Origin: Proteobacteria bacterium UBA5122
GTDB taxonomy: Bacteria > Pseudomonadota > Gammaproteobacteria > Tenderiales > Tenderiaceae
DNA: 51,423 nucleotides
Assembly: GCA_002415485.1 (NCBI GenBank)
Contig: DHYU01000062.1
Coordinates: 38,490-89,912 of the forward strand
Reading direction: 5' to 3'
Under the pieces are notes generated by a model, which worked only from the letters and a program-made list of their open reading frames with translations, did no database searches and was not told the origin of the DNA. Each line of letters begins with the position of its first letter. Position 1 is the first letter of the stretch. Made by a program: the position numbers and the translations under genes. Shown piece by piece: positions 41,143 to 50,806 of this stretch.

Positions 41143-42249
41143 ATGAACCAAAACCTTGCCGTCACCTTATTGGGGATAAGCCTGCTGTCTGGATGCGCCA
41201 CGCCAACACTTGAAACACACTTACATCGCGTTGTCATTGATCTGGGGCAAGAACAAGAGTTGATCAATCTATATTCATGGCCTAACGACCCGACCAAACA
41301 AGAGTCTCTGTCAGATACCATCGATCACTATTTAACTCAAACGGCAACAAGAGACGGCATTCTGGATATTAGCGTCAGTGTTATCAAAAACAACGATGGC
41401 AACTATAGCGCGACTTTATTAAGCAACAACAACGATATCCTGGCTTATGCGAACAAGGTTCCTGTATTCCTGAGCAATGGGAAATCAGCATATGCTGGCG
41501 CAGAGGCCTTACAAAAAGTACACCCCCCCATTTGGCAATCTGACTGGCGCTTTTTCCTACCACTTGGACTGGCCATGGCCAATCAGAAATCGGTGCAACT
41601 GCTACACTTCCCTCCAGACTACTCCTTGCCAGCCCAAGATTATCTAGGCTCGAAAACAAGTGAGCGCTGGGAATCACTTCTCGAAGTCAATGGGGTATCA
41701 AACAATGACATCACACTGTTTGAATCCATCATCGATATCGCGCCCATCGCAGCTCCCGCAAGTGACGGCAAGCAATTAACTCAAACGTATAGTTATTTCT
41801 CAGACTATGCCCAGGCCCAGCTTAACCTGCTCGCGGTAGATACTGACAATGGAGGCGCGCAACCTCTGCCCCTCGTCGCCTACGGTGCCCCGGTGCGGGA
41901 TTGGCTAAAAACATATTTCAATTTGGACCTCTCCGTACTACAAGTCGGCGAGTTATCACTGCAAAGTGGGCCTACACTGCCTGTACTGGCCGCCAACCAC
42001 CCTAGCTATTTTTGGTATGTCGCTGATAAAAGTTGTGAATCAGGCTGGCAAGTCATGCAACAAGACTTAATTGCTGCCCGCTGGCAAATGGACATGGGCA
42101 ATAACCCAGCACAGTCAGCCCAGACAGTGCTTGATAATGCTCAAAGTTATTGGAATAGTGGCAATCAGACGGCGCAAATCTGCTCTCTAACACGGCAACA
42201 AGCCAGCGCGTGTGCAAAACAAACTTGGCAACAATGCCCTGACCAGTAA
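41143..42249 (+). CDS. Lipoprotein of unknown function, 368 aa
   Basis: MNQNLAVTLLGISLLSGCA is a lipoprotein signal with lipobox LSGC, Cys at residue 18. The remaining 350 residues contain several Asn/Gln-rich stretches and a cluster of Cys near the C-terminus (CSLTRQQASACAKQTWQQC), probably disulfide-bonded in the periplasm. I recognise no family. ATG 41143 is preceded by GGAGAG. It lies among flagellar and c-di-GMP genes behind a sigma-28-like promoter, so a role in motility or surface sensing is possible. The adjacent diguanylate cyclase gene is convergent. Confidence 0.6.
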   Translation: MNQNLAVTLLGISLLSGCATPTLETHLHRVVIDLGQEQELINLYSWPNDPTKQESLSDTIDHYLTQTATRDGILDISVSVIKNNDGNYSATLLSNNNDILAYANKVPVFLSNGKSAYAGAEALQKVHPPIWQSDWRFFLPLGLAMANQKSVQLLHFPPDYSLPAQDYLGSKTSERWESLLEVNGVSNNDITLFESIIDIAPIAAPASDGKQLTQTYSYFSDYAQAQLNLLAVDTDNGGAQPLPLVAYGAPVRDWLKTYFNLDLSVLQVGELSLQSGPTLPVLAANHPSYFWYVADKSCESGWQVMQQDLIAARWQMDMGNNPAQSAQTVLDNAQSYWNSGNQTAQICSLTRQQASACAKQTWQQCPDQ

Positions 42250-42276
42250 TCGATGACGATCGGATTGAACAATCAA

Positions 42277-43746
42277 CTAAACGTCACAACTGGCTGAATA
42301 TCCACCGTAAATGACAGAGCGGTTGCGCCCTTCCAGCTTGGCCTGGTAAAGGGCGCGATCCGCCTGCCCCAACCATGCATGAAAATCCTCCTGGCCTGGC
42401 TCAATGGTCGCCACCCCTACACAGGCGGTAATCTCAATGAGTTCACCATTGAACGTCACTGGTGTGTGCTGAATCTGTTTACGTAGGCGCTCGGCAAATA
42501 AATACGCCCCCTCGGCCCCCGTATCTGGCATCACTATTAAAAACTCTTCTCCGCCATAACGACCCGCCACATCGGAGTCTCGTTTAGTGCGCCGAATATC
42601 ATTAGATACACTTTTAATGACTGCATCCCCGGCCAGATGACCATAGGTATCATTAATCCGTTTAAAGTGATCAATATCGAGCAACAACATGGCACTGGTC
42701 TCTTCACAACGAAACGCCCGTTTGAACTCGGTCTCGACCAGAAGCTCCCACGCCCGACGGTTGTACAAGCCGGTTAAACTATCGACCTGACTCAGTTGTT
42801 CAAGCTCTGTATTTGCAGCCTTTAACTCCTTCGCCGAATGACGGAGTGATTGCGTCCAATAATTAAATAACTGATAACCAAAAAAGGTAAAGAAAAACAG
42901 AATCGCACTGACACCCCAGAAAAACGCGTCAGTGGAATCAGCAAAAACCTGTGCTGACTGGGCAACCTGATCCGAGTCGCCCCGCGACAGGGCGAATTCA
43001 AGCCGTAAACTACCGAGCTTAATTGAGGCATACAGATAGACCATGATGCCCAAAATGATCATCAGTCCCATACTGACAACCTCAAGATAACTCAGTGCTG
43101 GCGCTCTTGCCTGCCCGGGAAATTTTGCATCACGCCATTGCAGAATAGTGCCACTGAATAAATACAAGAACGGTGCAACAAACAACAGATTCTGCAAAAA
43201 CGCCCCCAACCACCATCCTTGCCAAATTGGAAAGACATCAGGCGCCGAGATCTGATTGGTGTAGCTCCAAATGAAGGAGCCTGTAGACCCCATGATGCCG
43301 GAGACAAACGACAGACATATAAACACCAATATCGAATTTAGCGTTTTCAGTCGATAAGAAACAGGAATCGCACGATAGGTGACCGCCAGCACCGCCAAAC
43401 CTAGCGGGTCGGCAAAGGCAAACAACAACGACCATCCCAAAGGCATGCCTGAGTACAGGGCCAAGACCAGCGTCGACAAATAAGCGGGGATAAAGCCCCA
43501 CCAAAAGCCGAACCACAGGACCCAAAATGTACAAAAGATCAACGGGGGATAGATGGTGACACTGACGTCGATACCGCCAAAATAAATTGGTATCCCCGAC
43601 CACTCGTTGACAATGGACGCTATCCCCAACCCGATACTGAGAATGAGCGTCAATATCCATAGACCAATCACCCAGGTCTTGCTAGAAAGCGCTGACTCAG
43701 TCAGAACCTGCGTCAAAGATATACTTCGATAATCCGAATTGAGCAT
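42277..43746 (-). CDS. Membrane diguanylate cyclase (MASE1-like + GGDEF)
   Basis: The 489-residue protein has about eight or nine membrane helices in residues 25-300 (an integral sensory domain of the MASE1 kind), a short coiled linker (ELKAANTELEQLSQ) and a GGDEF domain: DSLTGLYNRRAWE, LDIDHFKRINDTYGH and GGEEF (398-402). The inhibitory I-site RDSD (389-392) stands five residues before it, so the enzyme should make c-di-GMP with product inhibition. Its target may be the nearby YcgR and PilZ proteins. Signal unknown. Confidence 0.85.
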   Translation of the reverse strand: MLNSDYRSISLTQVLTESALSSKTWVIGLWILTLILSIGLGIASIVNEWSGIPIYFGGIDVSVTIYPPLIFCTFWVLWFGFWWGFIPAYLSTLVLALYSGMPLGWSLLFAFADPLGLAVLAVTYRAIPVSYRLKTLNSILVFICLSFVSGIMGSTGSFIWSYTNQISAPDVFPIWQGWWLGAFLQNLLFVAPFLYLFSGTILQWRDAKFPGQARAPALSYLEVVSMGLMIILGIMVYLYASIKLGSLRLEFALSRGDSDQVAQSAQVFADSTDAFFWGVSAILFFFTFFGYQLFNYWTQSLRHSAKELKAANTELEQLSQVDSLTGLYNRRAWELLVETEFKRAFRCEETSAMLLLDIDHFKRINDTYGHLAGDAVIKSVSNDIRRTKRDSDVAGRYGGEEFLIVMPDTGAEGAYLFAERLRKQIQHTPVTFNGELIEITACVGVATIEPGQEDFHAWLGQADRALYQAKLEGRNRSVIYGGYSASCDV

Positions 43747-44304
43747 CTAAACCTTACAAATAAGGTAATGAGACGGTCCTTCGCCGTATTAACAACACAG
43801 AGATCTTGCTTACTCCCCCTGCTCCCCAGTACACCGGTTACGAATAGAAATCCAACCGAGTGCAGCAAATCACTAACTTCTTAAATTGTTATTTAGTGTA
43901 GTTCATATTGTATCTGCAATACGAACGCATAGGGAACATCACATCACCTCAGAAATGCGGTTATCACGCAACAAACCGGTGGCTTTATGATGAAAAGGGG
44001 GTTTTTACTGCATAATATTTAAGGTTATTTGCAAATAAAGCCCCTGTTCGCCACATTCATAGGTTCAGCTGAGAGGGCTATTCTGCACGCAATCCTAGCG
44101 TTGCCAGGTTTGATGGGGCACATCTTGCAGACAACCTTCAAATCGAGCAATACCTCAAACTCATCAACGCACTCTGATTCTGAATTTTTCCATCTGATTT
44201 GTATTCCATTCCTGACGCATCTAGAATGGTATCAGTCGGGTATGGCCTGACTTTGCTACATTAAATTTAGATCTCGCGTCCATAACTGACAAAGTGGAAT
44301 CATC
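43747..44304. other. Non-coding region upstream of the GGDEF and AraC-type genes
   Basis: About 560 bases without a supported gene; divergent promoters for both flanking genes should lie here. A short frame at 44029-44250 has no recognisable product and no ribosome-binding site. It contains an imperfect inverted repeat (43998-44012 and 44030-44044) and a short ACCTTA/TAAGGT hairpin next to the GGDEF start. Confidence 0.45.
43998..44044. repeat. Imperfect inverted repeat
   Basis: Arms GGGGTTTTTACTGCA and TGCAAATAAAGCCCC match at about 11 of 15 bases, with a 17-base centre. It may be an IS or integration remnant, or a weak hairpin; no function is evident. Confidence 0.3.
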
Positions 44305-44679
44305 ATGCCCTTGAAGAAATGTACAGAACTTGCACATAAACGTCGCATCAAACAGGTGACAGAGTATATTGAGCAGCACTTGAGCGAGAACATCAACCTG
44401 GACTTGTTGGCCACTGTCGCGCATCTATCACCGTTTCATTTTCACCGTACGTTCAAATATCACGTTGGCGAAAACATCAACGAATTTATCAAACGCCAGC
44501 GTATGGAGCGTGCAGCAAGCCTGTTGGTTGATACGGATAACGCCGTCACCAGCATTGGGCAACAGGTCGGCTACCGCAATCCGGCTGCATTCTGCCGCGC
44601 ATTCAAATTGCAGTATTCCTTAAGCCCGACTGAGTTTCGGCAGGTGCAGCGCGCCCGCGCCAACGGCCGGCGCGCTTAA
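44305..44679 (+). CDS. Short AraC-family transcriptional regulator (DNA-binding domain only)
   Basis: The 124-residue protein is just a two-helix-turn-helix AraC domain: INLDLLATVAHLSPFHFHRT (HTH1) and SIGQQVGYRNPAAFCRAF with FKLQYSLSPTEFR (HTH2). It has no sensing domain, as in MarA/SoxS-size regulators, whose level rather than ligand sets activity. It ends nine bases before the RND permease stop on the other strand. The neighbourhood suggests efflux regulation, but the target genes are inferred. It might also be a remnant of a longer GyrI-like regulator. Confidence 0.8.
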   Translation: MPLKKCTELAHKRRIKQVTEYIEQHLSENINLDLLATVAHLSPFHFHRTFKYHVGENINEFIKRQRMERAASLLVDTDNAVTSIGQQVGYRNPAAFCRAFKLQYSLSPTEFRQVQRARANGRRA

Positions 44680-44688
44680 CAGGCCAGT

Positions 44689-47600
44689 TTAGGTGTAACG
44701 ACGACGCATAAAGGCGTAGTACATCACGGGAATCACCACAAGTGTCAGCAAGGTCGACACCAGGATGCCGAAGATCAGCGCAATGGCTAAGCCATTAAAG
44801 ATCGGGTCATCCAATATAAACATAGCCCCAATCATCGCCGCCAGACCCGTCAAAATGATGGGTTTGGCGCGTACCGCCCCCGATTGAATCACGGCCTCTT
44901 CAAACTTCATCCCTGCAGCCAACGACTGATTGATGAAGTCGACCAGCAGAATCGAATTGCGGACGATAATCCCCGCCAGCGCGATCATGCCGATCATTGA
45001 TGTCGCAGTGAAATTCGCCCCCAGCAGGGCATGCCCCGGCATGACGCCGATGACCGTCAGCGGGATCGGCGCCATAATCACCAGTGGCACCAGATACGAA
45101 CGGAACTGGGCGACCACCAGCAGATAGATCAGAATCATCCCCACACCATAGGCGATCCCCATGTCACGGAAGGTCTCGTAAGTAACCTGCCACTCGCCAT
45201 CCCACTTCACGCTATAACGATATGGATTGTCGGGCTGACTGAACAGGGTCTGCTCCAACACATGCCCGTGCGCCAGGACCTGTTCCTTTAACTGGAAAAA
45301 GATATCGAACATGCCGTACAGAGGACTATCGGTATTGCCGGCCACATCACCTGTCACAAACACCACTGGCATCAGGTCCTTGTGGTAGATCGTATATTCA
45401 CGCTCACTCTCGACCAGCGACACAATCTCAGCCAGGCGCACCAATTCGCCATCGCGGCCACGCACCTCCAGGTCCAGCAACAAGGTCGCATCCGCCTTAT
45501 CGGCCACCGGCAATTCAAGTCTCAGTGGCAGCGGATATTTATCGGTTATGCCATGGATATAGCCGATATCCTCCCCGCCCACCATCGCCGCCAATGCATC
45601 GACCACAGTCTGCTGATCCACGCCCAACAACGCAGCACGTTGGCGATCCACCACCGCGATCAGACGTGGTGCAGGATGCTCAATACTGTCATCAACATCG
45701 ACTACCTCGTCGGTGGTTTCAAACACCGCACGCAACTGTTTGGCGACGGCCATCTGACCTTGATAGTCGAGACCATATACCTCGGCCACCAGAGGTGACT
45801 GCACCGGAGGCCCCGGCGGCACCTCAACGATCTTCACATTGGCACCGTATTCGCGGCCAATCGCCTGCAACGGTTCACGCATCGAACGCGCAATCTCATG
45901 GCTTTGGCGATCACGCTCACCCTTCTCCATCAGATTGACCTGGATATCGCCGACATGCGCACCCTCACGCAGATAATACTGACGCACCAAACCGTTAAAG
46001 TTGATCGGCGCTGCTGTCCCGGCATAGACCTGATAATCCACCACCTCCGGCACCTGGGCGATATGCCCGGCCAGCGCCTGCAACACGCGATTGGTTTGTT
46101 CGAGACTGGTGCCTTCAGGCATATCGACCACCACCTGAAACTCTGACTTGTTGTCGAACGGCAGCATCTTCATTACCACCAATTTGACTGCCGCCAGGCT
46201 GACCGCGAGCACAATCAACGCCATTACCGCGCCAAACAACGCCCAACGAGCCTTACGTCCTTCATCGCCACGCAGGAATGGACCAATGATCTTCTCAAAC
46301 ACTGCCCGCATACGGGCATCATCTGGCCCCGTCTGAGAATGCCCACCACCATGCTCAACCGCACGTTTGTGCATCACCTGATAGGTCAGCCACGGCGTCA
46401 CGATAAACGCCACCGCCAGCGAGATGAACATCCCCATGCTGGCATTGATCGGGATAGGACTCATGTATGGCCCCATCAAGCCGCTGACAAAGGCCATCGG
46501 CAACAGCGCCGCGATAACGGTAAACGTCGCCAGAATCGTCGGCCCGCCGACCTCGTCCACCGCACGTGGGATCGCCTCCAACAGGCTGGCACCATCCCGC
46601 GACTGATGACGATGGATATTCTCGACTACCACAATCGCATCATCGACCAGGATGCCGATGGAGAAAATAAGCGCAAACAACGACACACGATTGAGTGTAA
46701 AGCCCCACGCCCACGAGGCGAACAGCGTGATCATCAACGTGATCACCACCGCCGCACCGACAATAAACGCCTCACGCTTGCCCAGCGTCAACCACACCAG
46801 CAGCACTACCGCCGCCGTGGCGAAGATCAGTTTTTTGATCAGCGTCATCGCCTTGTCGGTCGCGGTCGCGCCATAATCTCGGGTCACCGTGACATTCACG
46901 CCCTCAGGGATGACCAGCCCCTGCAGCTGCTCGAGTCGCTCACTGACTTGCTCGGCAATCGTCGCTGCATTGGTTCCAGGCTGCTTGGCAATAGCCATCG
47001 TCACCGCCGGGTGCTGCATTACTGCATTGCCGCCAGCAGCGACACCACGACCAAACCACACCATCTGTTCCGGCTGGTCAGGCCCCATCCTCAGGCTGGC
47101 CACATCGCGCAGATACCCCGGACGGCCGTCGTGCACCCCGACGATCAGATCAGCCACGCTATCGACCGACGTCAAAAACGTGCCCGCCTGCACCAGGATC
47201 TCCTGGTTGTCACTCACCAGCGCCCCCGCATCACGTGTCCGGTTCGCCGCCATCAGGCTGCGGCGCAGATCGTCAAACGCAAGGTTATAACCAGCCATCC
47301 GCTGCGGATCGAGCAGCACATGCGCCACCTGTTCTGGGCCACCTATCGTGTAGATATCTCGCGACCCTGGAATCCGCTTCAATTCCGACTCAAGTGTCTG
47401 CGCCACCTGCAGCAGATCGTAGGCTGCACGATCTTGATCTTCAGTCCACAAGGTCAGGCTGACGATCGGCACATCATCAATGCCCATCGGCCGCACCAAT
47501 GGCTGCCCGACACCTAAACCGGCAGGCAACCAGTCACCATGCGACATCACCTGGTTATAGAGATTGACGATGCTTTGGGTGCGATCTTCACCAACCTCAA

Positions 47601-47910
47601 ACTGTACGGTCAACACCGACATCCCGGGGCGAGAGACAGAATAGACATGCTCAACCCCCGCGATCTCGGCAAACACCTGCTCGGCCGGGATGCTGACCAC
47701 GCTCTGCACCTCGCGGGCCGTCGCCCCCGGAAACGGGATAAAGACGTTGGCAAAGGTCACGTCGATCTGGGGCTCTTCCTCTCGTGGCGTCACCATCACG
47801 GCAAAGATGCCCAGCAAGATCCCGACCAAGGCCAACAGCGGCGTCAGCTCACTGCGCAAAAATGCGCGGGCAATCAGCCCGGAGATACCCAGCTTTTGAT
47901 CAGCGCTCAT
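44689..47910 (-). CDS. RND efflux transporter, permease subunit
   Basis: The 1073-residue protein is full length for an RND permease: two sets of large periplasmic loops and about twelve helices. TM4 carries the proton-relay pair in GILVDDAIVVVENIHRH. The TM10 counterpart of AcrB Lys940 is Arg here (GIIVRNSILLVDF). The REEEP segment after TM1 (TPREEEPQID) is typical of acriflavin-type RND exporters. It expels drugs or other amphiphiles across both membranes. The adaptor lies six bases upstream. No outer-membrane factor gene is present, so TolC elsewhere is likely. Confidence 0.9.
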   Translation of the reverse strand: MSADQKLGISGLIARAFLRSELTPLLALVGILLGIFAVMVTPREEEPQIDVTFANVFIPFPGATAREVQSVVSIPAEQVFAEIAGVEHVYSVSRPGMSVLTVQFEVGEDRTQSIVNLYNQVMSHGDWLPAGLGVGQPLVRPMGIDDVPIVSLTLWTEDQDRAAYDLLQVAQTLESELKRIPGSRDIYTIGGPEQVAHVLLDPQRMAGYNLAFDDLRRSLMAANRTRDAGALVSDNQEILVQAGTFLTSVDSVADLIVGVHDGRPGYLRDVASLRMGPDQPEQMVWFGRGVAAGGNAVMQHPAVTMAIAKQPGTNAATIAEQVSERLEQLQGLVIPEGVNVTVTRDYGATATDKAMTLIKKLIFATAAVVLLVWLTLGKREAFIVGAAVVITLMITLFASWAWGFTLNRVSLFALIFSIGILVDDAIVVVENIHRHQSRDGASLLEAIPRAVDEVGGPTILATFTVIAALLPMAFVSGLMGPYMSPIPINASMGMFISLAVAFIVTPWLTYQVMHKRAVEHGGGHSQTGPDDARMRAVFEKIIGPFLRGDEGRKARWALFGAVMALIVLAVSLAAVKLVVMKMLPFDNKSEFQVVVDMPEGTSLEQTNRVLQALAGHIAQVPEVVDYQVYAGTAAPINFNGLVRQYYLREGAHVGDIQVNLMEKGERDRQSHEIARSMREPLQAIGREYGANVKIVEVPPGPPVQSPLVAEVYGLDYQGQMAVAKQLRAVFETTDEVVDVDDSIEHPAPRLIAVVDRQRAALLGVDQQTVVDALAAMVGGEDIGYIHGITDKYPLPLRLELPVADKADATLLLDLEVRGRDGELVRLAEIVSLVESEREYTIYHKDLMPVVFVTGDVAGNTDSPLYGMFDIFFQLKEQVLAHGHVLEQTLFSQPDNPYRYSVKWDGEWQVTYETFRDMGIAYGVGMILIYLLVVAQFRSYLVPLVIMAPIPLTVIGVMPGHALLGANFTATSMIGMIALAGIIVRNSILLVDFINQSLAAGMKFEEAVIQSGAVRAKPIILTGLAAMIGAMFILDDPIFNGLAIALIFGILVSTLLTLVVIPVMYYAFMRRRYT

Positions 47911-47916
47911 CGCAGC

Positions 47917-48930
47917 CTACCGTCCCTGTTTGAGTTGAATGCCCGCAGCAATCGGGTCCAATGCGACCACTTCGCCAGCATCCAAACCAGCCAAGATCTC
48001 ATAACGGCCATCATGCTCACGACCAACCAGTACCTGGCGCAGGCTCACCTGCCCATCCTTCAAGATATAGACCGCCGTCAGCTCGCTGCGGTGCACCACC
48101 GCCGACACTGGCAACAACAGGCGCTGCGCCTCCCCGGTAACAAAGGCCACCTTCACAAACATGCCAGGATAGATCACCTGCTCATTGCTTGAAAAACCAA
48201 CGCGCACCTCAAAAGCATGGGTCTTCGGATCGGCATACGGAAACACACGCATCGACTCACTCGCCAGGCTGATACCCTCTTTGAGCACCACCCGCGCCTG
48301 GGCAAACTCACGTACCTCAGCGACAAAAGCCTGGGGGATCTGCGTCGTCGCCCGTAGATATTGATAAGAAAAGCCAGTCATCAACGGCTGGCCGACATTC
48401 ACCGTCTCGCCGACTTCCACATGACGTTCGGTCACATAACCTGCAAACGGCGCCTTCACTACGGTATGCGCCAGTAATTCCTGCGCCTCGGCCAGCTTGG
48501 CCTGCGCGGAATCAACCCGCGCCTGCGCAGATGCACGCGCAGCCTCGGCCTTGTCCATATCAGCCTTCGGCACTAGCTTGCGACCATAGATATCTTTGAC
48601 CCGCAGGTATTCCTCACCTGCCTCTTTCTGCCGCGCCTGCGCCTCTTTTAATGCAGCCTCCGCCTGCTGCACTCGCGCGCGCTGCTCCGAATCGCGAAAC
48701 CGCACAAGTACTGCATCTTTGGGGACAAAATCATCAACATCGTAATTGACCTCAACCACTCGTCCCACCAATTGTGACGACACTGTCGACTGCTTTACCG
48801 CCTCAACCATCGCATCAAACACCCGCTCCTGAGGTAGCTTTTCCAGTTCGACACGCACCGTCTCCAGTGCATGCGCATTCGCCAACCAACTCAGCGCTAT
48901 CCCTGCTGCGATCACTGCCACTCTTTTCAT
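47917..48930 (-). CDS. RND efflux periplasmic adaptor subunit
   Basis: The 337-residue protein has a cleavable signal peptide (MKRVAVIAAGIALSWLANA) and the HlyD/MFP layout: lipoyl halves around VGRVVEVNYDVDDFV and KAPFAGYVTERHVEVGETV, an alpha hairpin (AALKEAQARQKEAGEEYLRV) and a beta-barrel region. No lipobox is visible, unlike AcrA. It links the permease to the outer-membrane channel. It starts the adaptor-permease operon. Confidence 0.9.
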   Translation of the reverse strand: MKRVAVIAAGIALSWLANAHALETVRVELEKLPQERVFDAMVEAVKQSTVSSQLVGRVVEVNYDVDDFVPKDAVLVRFRDSEQRARVQQAEAALKEAQARQKEAGEEYLRVKDIYGRKLVPKADMDKAEAARASAQARVDSAQAKLAEAQELLAHTVVKAPFAGYVTERHVEVGETVNVGQPLMTGFSYQYLRATTQIPQAFVAEVREFAQARVVLKEGISLASESMRVFPYADPKTHAFEVRVGFSSNEQVIYPGMFVKVAFVTGEAQRLLLPVSAVVHRSELTAVYILKDGQVSLRQVLVGREHDGRYEILAGLDAGEVVALDPIAAGIQLKQGR

Positions 48931-49023
48931 GTGCTATCCCTTAATATCTTGCGAGTCATTATATATCCGCCTGAATCAGTTATACCCGAAACGAATATAA
49001 GATTTTTCTAATATGTTAGTCCA

Positions 49024-49050
49024 TAAAAAACCGGCCGTAAAGCGGCCGGT
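49024..49050 (-). terminator. Intrinsic terminator after the MCP gene
   Basis: ACCGGCCG and CGGCCGGT form a perfect 8-bp GC-rich stem around CTTTA, followed on the minus strand by TTTTTT. It lies just past the chemoreceptor stop and before the adaptor gene. Confidence 0.9.
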
Positions 49051-49055
49051 CCAAA

Positions 49056-50672
49056 TTACACTTTAAAGCGTCCCACCAAAGACTTAAGCTCGGCAACCAA
49101 TTGCCCTAGATTATTCTCAGCCTTGATCAATCCCTTCATCTCGGTAATGGTCTGATCAGATACCTGTCGTATATTGACCACGCTGCGATTAATCTCTTCC
49201 GCCACCGCACCCTGCTCCTCGGCCGCACTGGCGATTTGTGTATTCATATCGCTGATCGCCGTCACATCAGCCGTAATCATATCCAAGGCAGCGCCTGCCT
49301 CTACCGCCTGCTGTACGGAACTCTCAGCCCGGCTGCGACTATCCGACATCACCTCCACGGCCTGACGTGCGCTCCCCTGCAACTGCTCGATAATCTTTTG
49401 AATCTCAACCGTCGACTCCTGCGTCCGCTGGGCCAGATTACGCACCTCATCGGCGACCACCGCAAAGCCCCGCCCCTGCTCACCAGCACGGGCCGCCTCA
49501 ATTGCAGCGTTCAAGGCCAACAAATTGGTCTGATCAGCAATATCGCGGATAACATCCGAGACCTGACCAATCCCTTCGCTATGACGCTCAACGGTGTGAA
49601 TCACTTCTGCCGCCCTGGCGACCTCCTTGGCCAAGGAATTAATCACCTTAATAGTATCTTCGACGACCAGCCGCCCCTGCCCAGCTTGCGTGTCGGCAGA
49701 TGTCGCAGACTCTGCCGCCGCCACCGCGTTATGTGCCACTTCGTGAATGGTGGCTGTCATTTCATTAATTGCCGTCGCCACCTGGTCGGTTTCGGCCTGT
49801 TGCCGTGCCATGACTGAATTAGTACTTTCTATGGACTTTTTCAGTGTTTTAGAGGTTGCAACCATATTGGCCACCGCCCGATCCAGGTGAACCACATCCG
49901 ATTGGACCCGGGCAACAAAGGTATTGATCATCTTGGCCAACATTCCAAACTCACCGAGCACCTTCTCATCCAGACGACGCGTCAAGTCTGACTCGCCCTC
50001 GCTTAAGCCACGCGTCATGCCCAAAGTTTGATACAGAGGTTTGATCAAAAAGAAATAGAGGCCAAGCACAGAACAGACCATTGCCAGGCCATATACCACC
50101 GCAAAAATGATCGCCAATACCCAGGCCCGATGGGTTTCTGATACCAGCTGCTGCTCATGTGCAGTCAACTCAGAGTCAATGTCCGCCAACAGCGGATCAA
50201 GGTTCTCATACAGAACTTTGGCGGTATCATCGAACTGCCTCATCATGACATTGCCACTGATCGGACCACCATCTATATAGGCACGGGCCATATCTCGGCC
50301 CAACTGATAATAGTCATCAAACGCTGCTCGCAAGGCGGTATATTCTGCCCTGCGCCCTTGATCCAATACGGTTAATTTATCAAGCGCCTCATAAAACATT
50401 TCCGCATGGTGCTTGGCCTCGCTGAAACCATCATCCAGGCCATCCAGGCCTCGCGTGGCACTGATATCGGTCAACCACTGCTGGACCTGCACGATGTGCA
50501 AACGCAGTTCATGGGCATAATTGGCCATGGGAATCATTTTTTGCGTCATCGAAACCGTCTTCTGCTCGACGAGCGCCACCTGCCTCAGATTCATGGCGGT
50601 CTGCATTGCGACCATAATCGCAATCACAACCATCGATACCACCACCATGGTTTTTAAAGTCAAACGATCCAT
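49056..50672 (-). CDS. Methyl-accepting chemotaxis protein
   Basis: The 538-residue protein has TM1 (about 8-28), a helical periplasmic sensing domain of about 155 residues (four-helix-bundle type), TM2 (about 188-210), a HAMP domain (PLYQTLGMTRGLSEGESDLTRR) and a signalling domain with LLALNAAIEAARAGEQGRGF and VADEVRNLAQRT. No C-terminal pentapeptide for CheR binding is visible. The ligand is not predictable. A sigma-28-like -10 element lies upstream. Confidence 0.92.
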   Translation of the reverse strand: MDRLTLKTMVVVSMVVIAIMVAMQTAMNLRQVALVEQKTVSMTQKMIPMANYAHELRLHIVQVQQWLTDISATRGLDGLDDGFSEAKHHAEMFYEALDKLTVLDQGRRAEYTALRAAFDDYYQLGRDMARAYIDGGPISGNVMMRQFDDTAKVLYENLDPLLADIDSELTAHEQQLVSETHRAWVLAIIFAVVYGLAMVCSVLGLYFFLIKPLYQTLGMTRGLSEGESDLTRRLDEKVLGEFGMLAKMINTFVARVQSDVVHLDRAVANMVATSKTLKKSIESTNSVMARQQAETDQVATAINEMTATIHEVAHNAVAAAESATSADTQAGQGRLVVEDTIKVINSLAKEVARAAEVIHTVERHSEGIGQVSDVIRDIADQTNLLALNAAIEAARAGEQGRGFAVVADEVRNLAQRTQESTVEIQKIIEQLQGSARQAVEVMSDSRSRAESSVQQAVEAGAALDMITADVTAISDMNTQIASAAEEQGAVAEEINRSVVNIRQVSDQTITEMKGLIKAENNLGQLVAELKSLVGRFKV

Positions 50673-50722
50673 ATTATCTTCCTAGCACTGGCAAATTCGG
50701 CATGCGAGCCGTCCTCAGCAGT

Positions 50723-50730
50723 CTATCGGA
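50723..50730 (-). promoter_or_regulatory. Possible sigma-28 -10 element for the MCP gene
   Basis: On the minus strand TCCGATAG resembles GCCGATAA (six of eight), about 50 bases before the MCP start. No matching -35 is at 11 bases; a TAAAGG lies too far upstream. Confidence 0.3.
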
Positions 50731-50806
50731 TAAACGGGGAAATTCGTGAGAGCCTTTATTACGATAATTTCATTGATATATAAGATATTTTTTCAGTTGG
50801 GGGCGT

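Noticed and set aside
44029..44250. Open frame of 73 codons before the AraC-type gene
   Set aside because: Its start is not preceded by a ribosome-binding site and the product has no recognisable feature; left as part of the non-coding interval.
46339..47517. Long plus-strand open frame of 392 codons opposite the RND permease gene
   Set aside because: His/Arg-rich composition and lack of any family motif show it is the antisense shadow of the permease reading frame.
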